Assembly (NCBI RefSeq): GCF_045277565.1
Contig: NZ_CP123586.1
Location: 62,001 to 126,000 of the forward strand
Reading direction: 5' to 3'
From: Aliisedimentitalea scapharcae
Lineage (GTDB): Bacteria > Pseudomonadota > Alphaproteobacteria > Rhodobacterales > Rhodobacteraceae
DNA length: 64,000 nucleotides
Below the pieces are notes generated by a model. The model ran no database searches. It saw nothing but the letters and a program-made list of their open reading frames with translations, and was not told where the DNA came from. This document shows, piece by piece, positions 41,920 to 50,006 of this stretch. The first letter of the stretch is position 1. Each line of letters starts with the position of its first letter. The position numbers and the translations under genes were made by a program.

Positions 41920-43362
41920 TCAGTACAGCCGCAGATATTCCTGCACTTCCCAATCGGTAACCGACTGGTGATAACGTTCCCATTCGTCATTCTTGTACTC
42001 AAGGAACGAATGGCGCATCACTGGACCCATGACATGTTTGGCCATGTCGTCGTGGCGCAGGGCTTCGATCGCGGCATACAATGTGCGCGGCAGACGGCGG
42101 ATGCCCAGCTCTTCCAGCTCAGCTTCGGTTTTGGCGTAGAGATCAAAGTCGGTGGGCTTGCCCGGGTCGACCTTGTTTTTGATCCCCTGCACCGCACAGG
42201 TCAGATGCATCGCCATCGCCAGATAGACGTTCATGGTCATATCGCAGGCGCGGTTTTCGATGCAGTGACGGCTTTGCGGCAACCGGAACTGGGCCGAGCG
42301 GTTGTTAAAGCCATAGGTAATGTTGGTCGGCGCCCAGGTTACAGTGCCGCCTTCGAACCCACCCACACGCGGCACCAGGCCGTTATAGGAGTTCACAGTC
42401 GGACAGGTGATCGCGGTGATCGCCTCGGCATGCTGCATCAGGCCACCCACGGCCCAGCGGCTTTCATCCGACCAATCGCTGCCATCGGGGGTTTCGAAGA
42501 TGTTTTCACCCGGGCGGCTTTCGTGGTGCATCGACATGTTGATATGTGCGCCCGACCGCCAGTCGCCGACAGTGGGCTTGGGCATAAAGGTCACGAACAT
42601 ACCGTGTTTCTTGGCGACTTCTTTCAGCACGATCCGCAGGAACGCCAGACGGTCGGACATTTCCAGCATGTTGGTATAGTGGAAATCCAGTTCAAACTGG
42701 GAATAGGCCCCTTCGGCCACCACGTCATGCAGGTTCCAGCCCATGCCTTCGATGATGTCGATCATGTCCTTGAGAAAGGGCATCGAGTCGATCGAATATT
42801 CCACGTCATAGCCAAATGCCTGACGCCGCGGCGAGATGGCTTTGCCCAGATCATCGTCAAACGCTTTGACCGGCAAGCCATTTTCGTCATATTTCATGAC
42901 GATAAATTCAGGCTCGACACCCGCATAACCGGTGTATCCGTCTTCCGCAGCTTCATGCATCGCACGCTTCAGCGCCTGACGCGAACAGACATTATACGGT
43001 GCATCTTCCCAATAGAGATCCGAGAAGATGATCGCCAACGAGGTGTCCCAGGGGCAGATATAGACCGCGTCCAAATCCGGAACCACGACCTGGTCGCTGT
43101 CGGCCGGGCTCAGCTCGGGCACGAATGAGATCGAGTGCACCGCAAACTGCGGTCCCTTGCCCAGGCAGAGCTGTTCAAAATCGCTCATCGGTACCGGTTT
43201 GGTCTTGGGAATGCCGTGCAGATCGATCCAGGCCGCCATGACGTATTTCACGCCGGCTTCTTCCAGGTACGCTTTGACTTCGGAAATGCGGGGGCGATTG
43301 CGTTCAACCGCGTCCTCGAAACGTTTGTAATAGATCTGCGATGCCGGATTCGACTTCAACAT
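41920..43362 (-). CDS. Glutamine synthetase-family gamma-glutamyl ligase
   Basis: A 480-residue ATP-dependent ligase of the glutamine synthetase superfamily. The N-terminal beta-grasp part shows VKYVMAAWIDLHGIPKTKPV. The catalytic part has GVEPEFIVM, GAHINMSMHHES (nucleotide/Glu-binding His) and the RLPQSRHCIENRACD arginine region. It differs from housekeeping GlnA in its N-terminus and matches the GlnT/gamma-glutamylmethylamide or gamma-glutamylpolyamine synthetase type. The ureohydrolases that could release amines lie next to it, so amine glutamylation is a reasonable guess. True glutamine synthesis cannot be excluded. Confidence 0.85.
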   Translation of the reverse strand: MLKSNPASQIYYKRFEDAVERNRPRISEVKAYLEEAGVKYVMAAWIDLHGIPKTKPVPMSDFEQLCLGKGPQFAVHSISFVPELSPADSDQVVVPDLDAVYICPWDTSLAIIFSDLYWEDAPYNVCSRQALKRAMHEAAEDGYTGYAGVEPEFIVMKYDENGLPVKAFDDDLGKAISPRRQAFGYDVEYSIDSMPFLKDMIDIIEGMGWNLHDVVAEGAYSQFELDFHYTNMLEMSDRLAFLRIVLKEVAKKHGMFVTFMPKPTVGDWRSGAHINMSMHHESRPGENIFETPDGSDWSDESRWAVGGLMQHAEAITAITCPTVNSYNGLVPRVGGFEGGTVTWAPTNITYGFNNRSAQFRLPQSRHCIENRACDMTMNVYLAMAMHLTCAVQGIKNKVDPGKPTDFDLYAKTEAELEELGIRRLPRTLYAAIEALRHDDMAKHVMGPVMRHSFLEYKNDEWERYHQSVTDWEVQEYLRLY

Positions 43363-43915
43363 TCTGGAATACCTCCTGTTCGGCGCTGCCGCCTTTGCTT
43401 GTTCATTCCGTCAACCACGTGCCTGCTGTTCAGACAGCGCCATTCGGCGACGAAAACTCTCACGACACGTCCGATTTCCAGGGGTGAACCGCGTTCAAGA
43501 CCGGAACCGTCGATTGTCGCTCTCACCTTTACTCAACTGCGAAAAACAAAATCTGTCCAGCAGTTTTTTGCGAAATCATCATGTTTTTGTGCTGGATACA
43601 TAGGTTAATCGCTATTTAAGTTGATGATACAGCAAATCAAGCCGCTCGGTCTTTGCGATTCCGATAGCCTGAAACCGCTTTTTGAACGAATCCGCAGCGC
43701 TATGATTCGCCGCCGCATTCACAGGCCACCCCCCCGGACACCGGACGTGGAGGGGCCCGGAGCAGAATTGCCAATTTGTCTGATATGGGCTTGGAGAAAT
43801 CGGAGGACTGTCTTTCAGCCGGCTCTCTCAGCGGCGCAATCCGCCCGCAGGAAGAATGCATCAGACTGCGCGTTGCGGTCGGAAGCTGCAGAAAGGTTTT
43901 GATCGTGCGGGATGC
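43363..43915. other. Control region upstream of the ligase, no gene seen
   Basis: TCCAGCA (43556-43562) and TGCTGGA (43590-43596) form an inverted repeat around an AT-rich centre about 195-235 bases upstream of the ligase start and may be a regulator site. The short ORFs on both strands between 43600 and 43915 have no recognisable family. Confidence 0.4.
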
Positions 43916-44080
43916 GGATCATTTGTAGGCAGCCCCGGTTTTGCCAGAGTATCCTGCAAGCCTCCGACTATCGTGTTGCCGGACGCCATCACGGATGGTC
44001 GGTTCCAGAAGACGGCTCAGCAGGCAGCCAATGCCATGCGTTTTGCCCGTCAGGGCCAAGGCTGTACCGCCGGATGTGAT
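43916..44080 (+). pseudogene. Aldehyde dehydrogenase relic
   Basis: The plus-strand frame contains PPTIVLPDAITDGRF, KTAQQAANAMRFARQGQ and GCTAG. This matches the ALDH at 3-1376 around its catalytic Cys (SPTIVFPDAIENGRL, TTAQQVANAMRFARQGQ, SCTAG). A preceding GSFVGSPGFAR recalls the VSFTGS block but without the intervening sequence. Nothing else of the 480-residue protein remains. The following 44081-44297 is non-coding as far as I can see, apart from a short minus-strand ORF of unknown meaning. Confidence 0.8.
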
Positions 44081-44297
44081 CAGGTGCCCAAGAGGCCCTT
44101 GCGGGATTTCTCGTGGCGGCCCATACACCTGTTCTGTCGATTGAGCCGGTTTTTCACTTTTTGCCGGATCAGGTCAGCCAGTGCCTGATCAGCCGAGGTT
44201 TTTGGGGCACCCTTTTGGGGTCCGGGCTGGACGGGGGCCTTTAGGCCAATCCGTTTGTCTAGCACAGAGAGCCCCGTGCCAGACCAATTTGGGCGTG

Positions 44298-45266
44298 TTA
44301 CTTCATCGCCTGTGACAGCACACACATCAATTCGAACATCAGCGAAATGCCCAGCCAGGCAGTGTTGCCCGCGGCGTCAAAGGGGGGGGCAACTTCGACG
44401 AGATCGGCACCGATGAGGTTCACACCAGCCAATTCGCGGATCACCTGCTGGGCCTGAAAACTGTTGGGCCCACCAATTTCAGGGGTGCCAGTACCCGGAG
44501 CAAAGGTCGGGTCAACAAAGTCGATATCATAGGTGCAATAGGTTGGTTGATCGCCCACAATCTCGCGAACCTCGGCCATGACATGGGGGATGCCGCGGTC
44601 AAACAGTTCTTCGATCCGGATGATGCGCACTCCCTGTTCGATCCCCCAATCGATGTCTTCGGTATTGTAAGCCGTGCCGCGAATGCCAACTTGAACAAAC
44701 CGCTGCGGATCAACAAACCCTTCTTCGATGGCCCGACGGAAAGGGGTGCCGTGGGTGAATTTGTTGCCACCAAAGTAGCTGTCGAACAGATCTGTGTGGC
44801 TGTCGAACTGAATCAGGCCGACCGGGGCCTCGCTGGCCATTGCGCGCAGGATAGGCAAGGTGATCAGGTGATCCCCACCTGCGGTCATCGGCGTGATGCC
44901 TTGGGATTTGAGATCACGATAGAACCGAGTGACTCGGTCCAAGCTGTCCAGAATGTCCACCGGGTTGGGGGGGACATCGCCCAAGTCCGCGCAATTGACG
45001 CTGGCAAAAGGGTTGACGCCTGTGGCCGGGTTCATCGCCCGGATCATCGTCGAATAGTCTCTTAACTGGCGGGGTCCATGACGCGCACCCGGTCGGTTGG
45101 TGGTTCCGCCATCCCACGGCACGCCGATCAATCCCATCTGAACTTCGCCGTACCGGGGATGGTCCGGTGTCAGGTTGGGCAGGCGCATGAAGGTGGGCAC
45201 ACCGGCGAACCGCGGCAGATCCATGGCTGAAACAGGTTGGAAAAATTCATTGATCTGATCACTCAC
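44298..45266 (-). CDS. Ureohydrolase (agmatinase/guanidinobutyrase-like), copy 2
   Basis: A 322-residue binuclear-metal ureohydrolase releasing urea from a guanidino compound. Metal motifs are complete: TAGGDHLITLP, QFDSHTDLFD and TYDIDFVDPTFAPGTG. The start is GTG, overlapping the stop of the neighbouring ureohydrolase gene in a GTGA arrangement, so the two are translationally coupled and may form a hetero-oligomer. The substrate-loop residues differ from copy 1, so the two probably differ in specificity. Agmatine, 4-guanidinobutyrate, 3-guanidinopropionate and guanidine are all possible. Confidence 0.9.
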   Translation of the reverse strand: MSDQINEFFQPVSAMDLPRFAGVPTFMRLPNLTPDHPRYGEVQMGLIGVPWDGGTTNRPGARHGPRQLRDYSTMIRAMNPATGVNPFASVNCADLGDVPPNPVDILDSLDRVTRFYRDLKSQGITPMTAGGDHLITLPILRAMASEAPVGLIQFDSHTDLFDSYFGGNKFTHGTPFRRAIEEGFVDPQRFVQVGIRGTAYNTEDIDWGIEQGVRIIRIEELFDRGIPHVMAEVREIVGDQPTYCTYDIDFVDPTFAPGTGTPEIGGPNSFQAQQVIRELAGVNLIGADLVEVAPPFDAAGNTAWLGISLMFELMCVLSQAMK

Positions 45267-46252
45267 GTCTGGGCCTCCTGCGCCACGTTTTCTGCCACCA
45301 TCGAAATCATCTCGAACATGATCGCCGAAGCGGTCAGCGCGGTGATCTGGTTCGGGCTGTCCTTGGTCGGCATCATACAGACGATATCGCCGCCCACGAT
45401 GTTCATTCCACGCACTGCACGCAACAGGGCAACAGCTTCGTCAATGTCGAACCCTTTTTCGCCTGGCTCCAAGTTGGACACACCCGGGGCAATTGTCGGA
45501 TCAAGACAGTCGAGGTCAAAGGTGATATAGATCGGGCGGCCCGCCATGACCTGTTGAATCTGGGCTACCACATTTTCGACGCCGCGTTTGCGAAAATCCT
45601 TCATGGTCACCACATTATAACCATAGTCATAGGACGGCTGCAGCCAGTCCAAAGTACGGGCATGGCCCCGCAGGCCGATCTGCATCGAATGGGTCGGGTC
45701 GACCTTGCCCTGATCGGCCAGATAGGCCCCCCAATGGGCCGCCGATTTCCGCGCACCCAGAAAATGATCCACTTTGGTGAACACATCCGTATGGGCGTCG
45801 AAATGCAGGAAACAAACCGGCTCACCGTTGGTGATCTGGCCACAGCCGATGGCCTGTACGATGCCCCCAGTGATCGAATGATCCCCGCCTACCGAAATCG
45901 GACGTGCACCGGCGGCGTCAATTTCGGTATAGAAGCGGGTGATTTGCTCGATGCAGTCTTCGTTGTCATTGGCGCGGGGGAATGGCACGTCCCCTACATC
46001 GACGATATTGGCCGCTTCCCATGGGTTCAGCTGAAATTCACCGTGCACCCTGCGAGCAACGGATGATACATTTCGCAACGCACGGGGGCCCAGATGCTGG
46101 TCACGTTCAGTCGTGCCATTGCCCGTAGAATGAGGCACCCCGACCAAGGCGATGTCCTTGCCCTCGGGTCCTTCGTTCGGGCAACGGAACATGGTGGGAA
46201 TGCCCCACCAGTACAGGTTTTCCATCATGGATTTCAGATGTTCGTCAGCCAT
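45263..46252 (-). CDS. Ureohydrolase (agmatinase/guanidinobutyrase-like), copy 1
   Basis: A 329-residue ureohydrolase with complete metal motifs: SVGGDHSITGG, HFDAHTDVFTK and TFDLDCLDPTIAPGVSN. The N-terminal MADEHLKSMMENLYWWGIPT is unlike classical SpeB. It follows the ProW-like gene, separated by a strong terminator hairpin (46272-46308), so it receives only readthrough from the transporter unless it has its own promoter. It is coupled to copy 2 downstream. Product would be an amine plus urea; no urease genes are in the window. Confidence 0.9.
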   Translation of the reverse strand: MADEHLKSMMENLYWWGIPTMFRCPNEGPEGKDIALVGVPHSTGNGTTERDQHLGPRALRNVSSVARRVHGEFQLNPWEAANIVDVGDVPFPRANDNEDCIEQITRFYTEIDAAGARPISVGGDHSITGGIVQAIGCGQITNGEPVCFLHFDAHTDVFTKVDHFLGARKSAAHWGAYLADQGKVDPTHSMQIGLRGHARTLDWLQPSYDYGYNVVTMKDFRKRGVENVVAQIQQVMAGRPIYITFDLDCLDPTIAPGVSNLEPGEKGFDIDEAVALLRAVRGMNIVGGDIVCMMPTKDSPNQITALTASAIMFEMISMVAENVAQEAQT

Positions 46253-46271
46253 GTCAGCCTCTTGTCGTAAC

Positions 46272-46308
46272 GAAAAAAAGGCCCCGACACCAAAGAACGT
46301 GCCGGGGC
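46272..46308 (-). terminator. Intrinsic terminator after the ProXVW-like genes
   Basis: On the minus strand, a 10-bp stem (GCCCCGGCAC / GTGTCGGGGC, one G-U pair) is followed at once by CTTTTTTT. It lies just past the ProW stop and 20 bases before the ureohydrolase ATG, so it is probably an attenuating terminator within a longer operon. Confidence 0.85.
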
Positions 46309-46324
46309 GAGGGAGAAGGTTTAC

Positions 46325-47887
46325 TTAGCTGCCGCCACCGACCTTGCGGCGGTACATGCCTTGGGCGATCCGATCGATGACCATGGCGCAGAACAGGATG
46401 GCGAGCCCGCCCAACAGACCCTGCCCTTTGGCAGCGTATTGCAAGGCTTCCAGGATCAGAGCACCCAGCCCTTCGGCACCAATCAGCGAGGCAATCACAA
46501 CCATAGACAATGACATCAGGATGGTCTGATTGATGCCGGTCATGATCGACGGCAGCGCCAATGGCAGTTCCACATTGAACAGCAGTTGCCGTTTTGAGCA
46601 TCCAAACGCGATAGCAGCCTCTTTGGTTGTTTCGGGCACACCACGCATTCCCAACGCGGTCAGCCTGATCACCGGTGGCATGGCAAAGACCAACGTGGCC
46701 AGGACTCCGGGTGGCTTACCAGTGCCAAAGAAGGCAATGATCGGGATCAGATAGACAAAGGCGGGCATGGTTTGCATGAAATCCAACACCGGTTCGGCAA
46801 ACGCGTACGCGCGTTTTGATTTGCCAAACCAGATGCCCAACGGGATACCGATCACCACGCACAAAAAGGCCCCTGCGCCGATTAGCGCCACGGTGATCAT
46901 CGCCAGCTCCCACAGGCCCATAAAGGCGAGATAAGCCAGCGAAGCAGCGGTAAAGATCGCCACACGCGGCCCGGCCAGACGCAGCGCCATCACCACGGTG
47001 ACAAACATCACCACCGGCCAGGGAGTCTGGATCAACAGGACTTCCAGCCCATCCAGCACCCAGCGAATGGCCGCGGTCACCCCGTCAAAAACATCGCCAA
47101 AATTATTGGCCAACCAGTCAAATCCCGCGTCACCTTTTTTTGAAAGATAGGCAAAATATTCCCTGCCTACCGGAAATTCAGTGATCGGAATTCGATCCCC
47201 CAAGATCCCTCCGGTCAGGTTGGCGACCATGTCGTCAGGTTTGGCGACAGTGAACCGGATCAGGGTCAGAGGCCAGATGGCCATAATCCCGATCAGGCCA
47301 AAGACAACGCCGGACCGTTTGAGCCCACTTTGTTCATTCTGCGTGGCCCGCCAACGCAAATACTGCGCTTCATAGGCGTAATTGGCATAAAACCCTTCGG
47401 CCAGCTTGACCAGTGCGAGCAACACCAACCCGGAAATCAGAATGAATACAGTTTCGCTGGCTGCATCGTTGGCGGCCTGAAGCGCTTTGTCCGCCGCACC
47501 TTTCAGATTATTGGCAATCTTTAACTTGGCCTCGGCGCCGGCGGCATCGCCTGCGGCTGCCAGATCTGCAGCCTGGGATTCGCGTTTGGCAATATTGGCG
47601 AGCAGACGTTCGTGACGGGCCAGTTGGTCCGCTCCAAGTTCCCCCCACAATCCGCGCCCAATTTGCACCAAGGCAAACAGTTCGACCATCAGGAAGATCC
47701 AGAAAAATCCCCAAACGCCGCGCGCGGCACCCCAGATCGGGCCAAAAACGGCCGCGGGCCAGTTCCACGACCAGGAAAAACCGGTCTTGCCTTGGATGCG
47801 GGCGAATTCACGTTCATAGTAGGCGGCGTTCTCTTTGGCAAAGCTCGCAACATCGTGAGACCCGGTTTCCATGGATGAATCCTTCAT
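46325..47887 (-). CDS. proW: Glycine betaine/proline-type ABC permease (ProW-like)
   Basis: A 520-residue permease, much longer than classical ProW. The N-terminal 270 residues hold extra hydrophobic segments and a polar Ala/Lys-rich stretch (RESQAADLAAAGDAAGAEAKL) before the usual permease core (WPVVMFVTVVMALRLAG onwards). The docking loop is around MRGVPETTKEAAIAFG, followed by CSKRQLLFNVELPLALPSI. The start overlaps the stop of the ATPase gene (ATGA). The long N-terminus with a predicted helical region may be a sensor of osmolarity or of binding-protein docking. Confidence 0.87.
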   Translation of the reverse strand: MKDSSMETGSHDVASFAKENAAYYEREFARIQGKTGFSWSWNWPAAVFGPIWGAARGVWGFFWIFLMVELFALVQIGRGLWGELGADQLARHERLLANIAKRESQAADLAAAGDAAGAEAKLKIANNLKGAADKALQAANDAASETVFILISGLVLLALVKLAEGFYANYAYEAQYLRWRATQNEQSGLKRSGVVFGLIGIMAIWPLTLIRFTVAKPDDMVANLTGGILGDRIPITEFPVGREYFAYLSKKGDAGFDWLANNFGDVFDGVTAAIRWVLDGLEVLLIQTPWPVVMFVTVVMALRLAGPRVAIFTAASLAYLAFMGLWELAMITVALIGAGAFLCVVIGIPLGIWFGKSKRAYAFAEPVLDFMQTMPAFVYLIPIIAFFGTGKPPGVLATLVFAMPPVIRLTALGMRGVPETTKEAAIAFGCSKRQLLFNVELPLALPSIMTGINQTILMSLSMVVIASLIGAEGLGALILEALQYAAKGQGLLGGLAILFCAMVIDRIAQGMYRRKVGGGS

Positions 47888-48933
47888 GCCTTGCCTCCCT
47901 GAATACCTTTGAGCAGCGTGGCGCGATCGACCACGCCGATATCGGCCCCATCGTCTCCGGTAATGATAATTACGTTTTCAGTGGTGGTCGCGATGTCGAT
48001 CAAATGGTCCAGATCGGTGCCGTGATGGGTTCGCGGACTTTCTTCGAAATTCACCGGCCGGGTGGGAGTGTATTCGCTGATCGGCACCATGATCGAATGG
48101 GCAAAAACCAATTTCAGCTTGGATATTCCGTCAACAAAGTCCCGCACATAATCATCGGCTGGCTGGGTTACGATCTCTTCGGGTGTGCCGATCTGTATGA
48201 TACGACCATCTTTCATGATGGCTATACGGTTTCCGATACGGATCGCTTCGTCCAGATCGTGGGTGATAAAGACGGTGGTCTTGTGCAACTCCGCCGACAG
48301 CGCCATGAACTGATCCTGCAACTGCCGCCGGATCAGCGGATCAAGCGCAGAAAACGGCTCGTCCATCAGCAACACATCCGGGTCCGAAGCAAGCGCCCGG
48401 GCCAACCCGACCCGCTGCTGCATTCCGCCTGACAATTCGTTGGGAAACCGGTCTTCATAACCGGTCAGATTCACCCGCTCCAAACATTTTTGCGACACTT
48501 CCCAACGCCGCGACTTGGGCTCTCCGCGCACCTGAAGCGGAAATCCCACGTTGTCACGCACAGTGCGGTGCGGCAGCAGTGCCATATGCTGGAACACCAT
48601 ACCGATATTATTGGCCCGCATGTCGCGCAATCCTGCATCCGACAACGCCATCATGTCGTTACCCATCACGCTGATCTGGCCAGCGGTGGGTTCGATCAGC
48701 CGGTTAAGGTGGCGCACCATGGTGGACTTGCCCGACCCGGACAGCCCCATCACACAAAAGATTTCTCCCCGTTTCACTGAAAAAGACACATCGGCAATGC
48801 CGACGACACATCCGAACTCCTTCAACACTTCGGGTTTTCCCAGCCCACGGTCACGGATAGCAGCCATAGCCGCATCAGCATTCGTGCCGAATATCTTCCA
48901 GACTCCGTCTAGCGTGATTACATCTTCTGTCAT
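47884..48933 (-). CDS. proV: Glycine betaine/proline-type ABC ATPase (ProV-like)
   Basis: An ATPase of about 349 residues. Walker A is GLSGSGKSTMVRHLN, the signature is LSGGMQQRVGLARA and Walker B is VLLMDEPFSALDPLIRR. The C-terminal extension contains CBS-like sequence (IITGDDGADIGVVDRATLL), as in ProV/OpuAA, where it senses ionic strength. The start at 48933 (MTEDVITLDG) is preferred because GGGAGAA precedes it; the longer reading to 49002 overlaps a hairpin. It couples to the ProW-like gene by stop/start overlap. Confidence 0.92.
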   Translation of the reverse strand: MTEDVITLDGVWKIFGTNADAAMAAIRDRGLGKPEVLKEFGCVVGIADVSFSVKRGEIFCVMGLSGSGKSTMVRHLNRLIEPTAGQISVMGNDMMALSDAGLRDMRANNIGMVFQHMALLPHRTVRDNVGFPLQVRGEPKSRRWEVSQKCLERVNLTGYEDRFPNELSGGMQQRVGLARALASDPDVLLMDEPFSALDPLIRRQLQDQFMALSAELHKTTVFITHDLDEAIRIGNRIAIMKDGRIIQIGTPEEIVTQPADDYVRDFVDGISKLKLVFAHSIMVPISEYTPTRPVNFEESPRTHHGTDLDHLIDIATTTENVIIITGDDGADIGVVDRATLLKGIQGGKA

Positions 48934-48971
48934 TGTTTTCTCCCGGTCTGGCCGATCGGTTCCGGTTGGTG

Positions 48972-49000
48972 GGGGCAGCATCCGCCTCAAATGCTGCCCC
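48972..49000 (-). terminator. Intercistronic hairpin between proX- and proV-like genes
   Basis: A perfect 10-bp stem (GGGGCAGCAT / ATGCTGCCCC) lies directly after the binding-protein stop. Such hairpins often stabilise the upstream message, giving more binding protein than ATPase. Confidence 0.7.
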
Positions 49001-49007
49001 AAGAGGT

Positions 49008-49958
49008 TCAGTTGAACCAGGAATCAACCAGGTCGCCATTTTCATTGACCCACTTGCGCGCGTATTCCGCCGGGTCGATACCATTGACCGACAGTTCGTA
49101 TACGATGACATTGACTTGTTCCGTGGTCAGCTTGACCTGGGACAGCATGGCCGCCGCTTCGGGTTGGGAGTCATTCAGCGTTGCCGAATAAAACACGTGC
49201 AACTTGGCTGCGTCCCATGCGGTTGGTGCAGTCGAGTTCTCCAACCAATTCGGGTCATCCGTGGGCTGGCTGATCTTCCACTGCGCTGCATCATAAGCAG
49301 GTTCGGTCAACGGCACCAAATCGTAAAGCGAAAACATATGGTGCGGCGTGTAGCAATAGAACACGATATTTTCGCCCTGCGCCACGGCATTGTCGACCTG
49401 GGCCAACGCCAGGGCTTCGTCCATTTCCATCAGGTTCATGGTCTCGGCGTAGCCGTAGGATTTGGCGCGGATCTTTTCGACATTGGTCGATGCCCAACCG
49501 GCACCGCCAATCCAGATTTCGCCCCGGCCGTCGCCATCGGTGTCGAAATTTGCCGCCATATCCGGATCCGTCAAATCAGAGAGAGCCGAGATCCCTGTCC
49601 GTTCCTGCGTGTCCTTGGTCACACAGATCTGCTGATCCGACAGAACCGCATTGGGGTTCAGGGCGACGCTACCCTTGTCCGTGACAAAGGTGTCATGCAG
49701 GTTCTGCTGGTTGGGCAACCAGACCTCGGGATGCACATGCATCGCGCCGGAATCCATTGCTTCGAAAATGATCGGGTTGGTTCCATTCTGCAACTCGACT
49801 TCGAGCCCCAGGTTATCTTCCAGTGCCACCTTCAGAATATGCGCGGTACCACGGACCGAAGCCCAGTTGGGCACGCCGATGACAACGTCAGCGGCGAGTG
49901 TTGCAGTACCAAGAGACGCCGCCAGGGTCGCCACCGTCAGTGTTTTCCAGGTTTTCAT
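49008..49958 (-). CDS. proX: Betaine-type periplasmic binding protein (ProX/OpuAC-like)
   Basis: A 316-residue receptor with a signal peptide (KTLTVATLAASLGTATLAA, cleavage near AADV). VVIGVPNWASVRGTAHILK and AMHVHPEVWLPNQQN are typical of the OpuAC family, in which aromatic residues bind the quaternary ammonium of betaines or choline. Trp and Tyr residues are abundant (YCYTPHHMF, DAAQWKIS). Its ligand may be a betaine or a guanidino solute, given the enzymes in the same operon; that link is inferred. Confidence 0.9.
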   Translation of the reverse strand: MKTWKTLTVATLAASLGTATLAADVVIGVPNWASVRGTAHILKVALEDNLGLEVELQNGTNPIIFEAMDSGAMHVHPEVWLPNQQNLHDTFVTDKGSVALNPNAVLSDQQICVTKDTQERTGISALSDLTDPDMAANFDTDGDGRGEIWIGGAGWASTNVEKIRAKSYGYAETMNLMEMDEALALAQVDNAVAQGENIVFYCYTPHHMFSLYDLVPLTEPAYDAAQWKISQPTDDPNWLENSTAPTAWDAAKLHVFYSATLNDSQPEAAAMLSQVKLTTEQVNVIVYELSVNGIDPAEYARKWVNENGDLVDSWFN

Positions 49959-50006
49959 TTTTTTCTCCTAAGCTGTTGGATCTTTGTTTTTCTTGGTTTT
50001 GCCGCC

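Noticed and set aside
41911..43128. A 405-codon plus-strand ORF opposite the GS-like ligase
   Set aside because: Antisense shadow; rich in His, Arg and Gln and without recognisable motifs.
43600..43915. Short plus-strand ORF (43621-43902) as a possible gene
   Set aside because: No ribosome binding site or family resemblance; it lies in apparently degenerate DNA before the ALDH relic.
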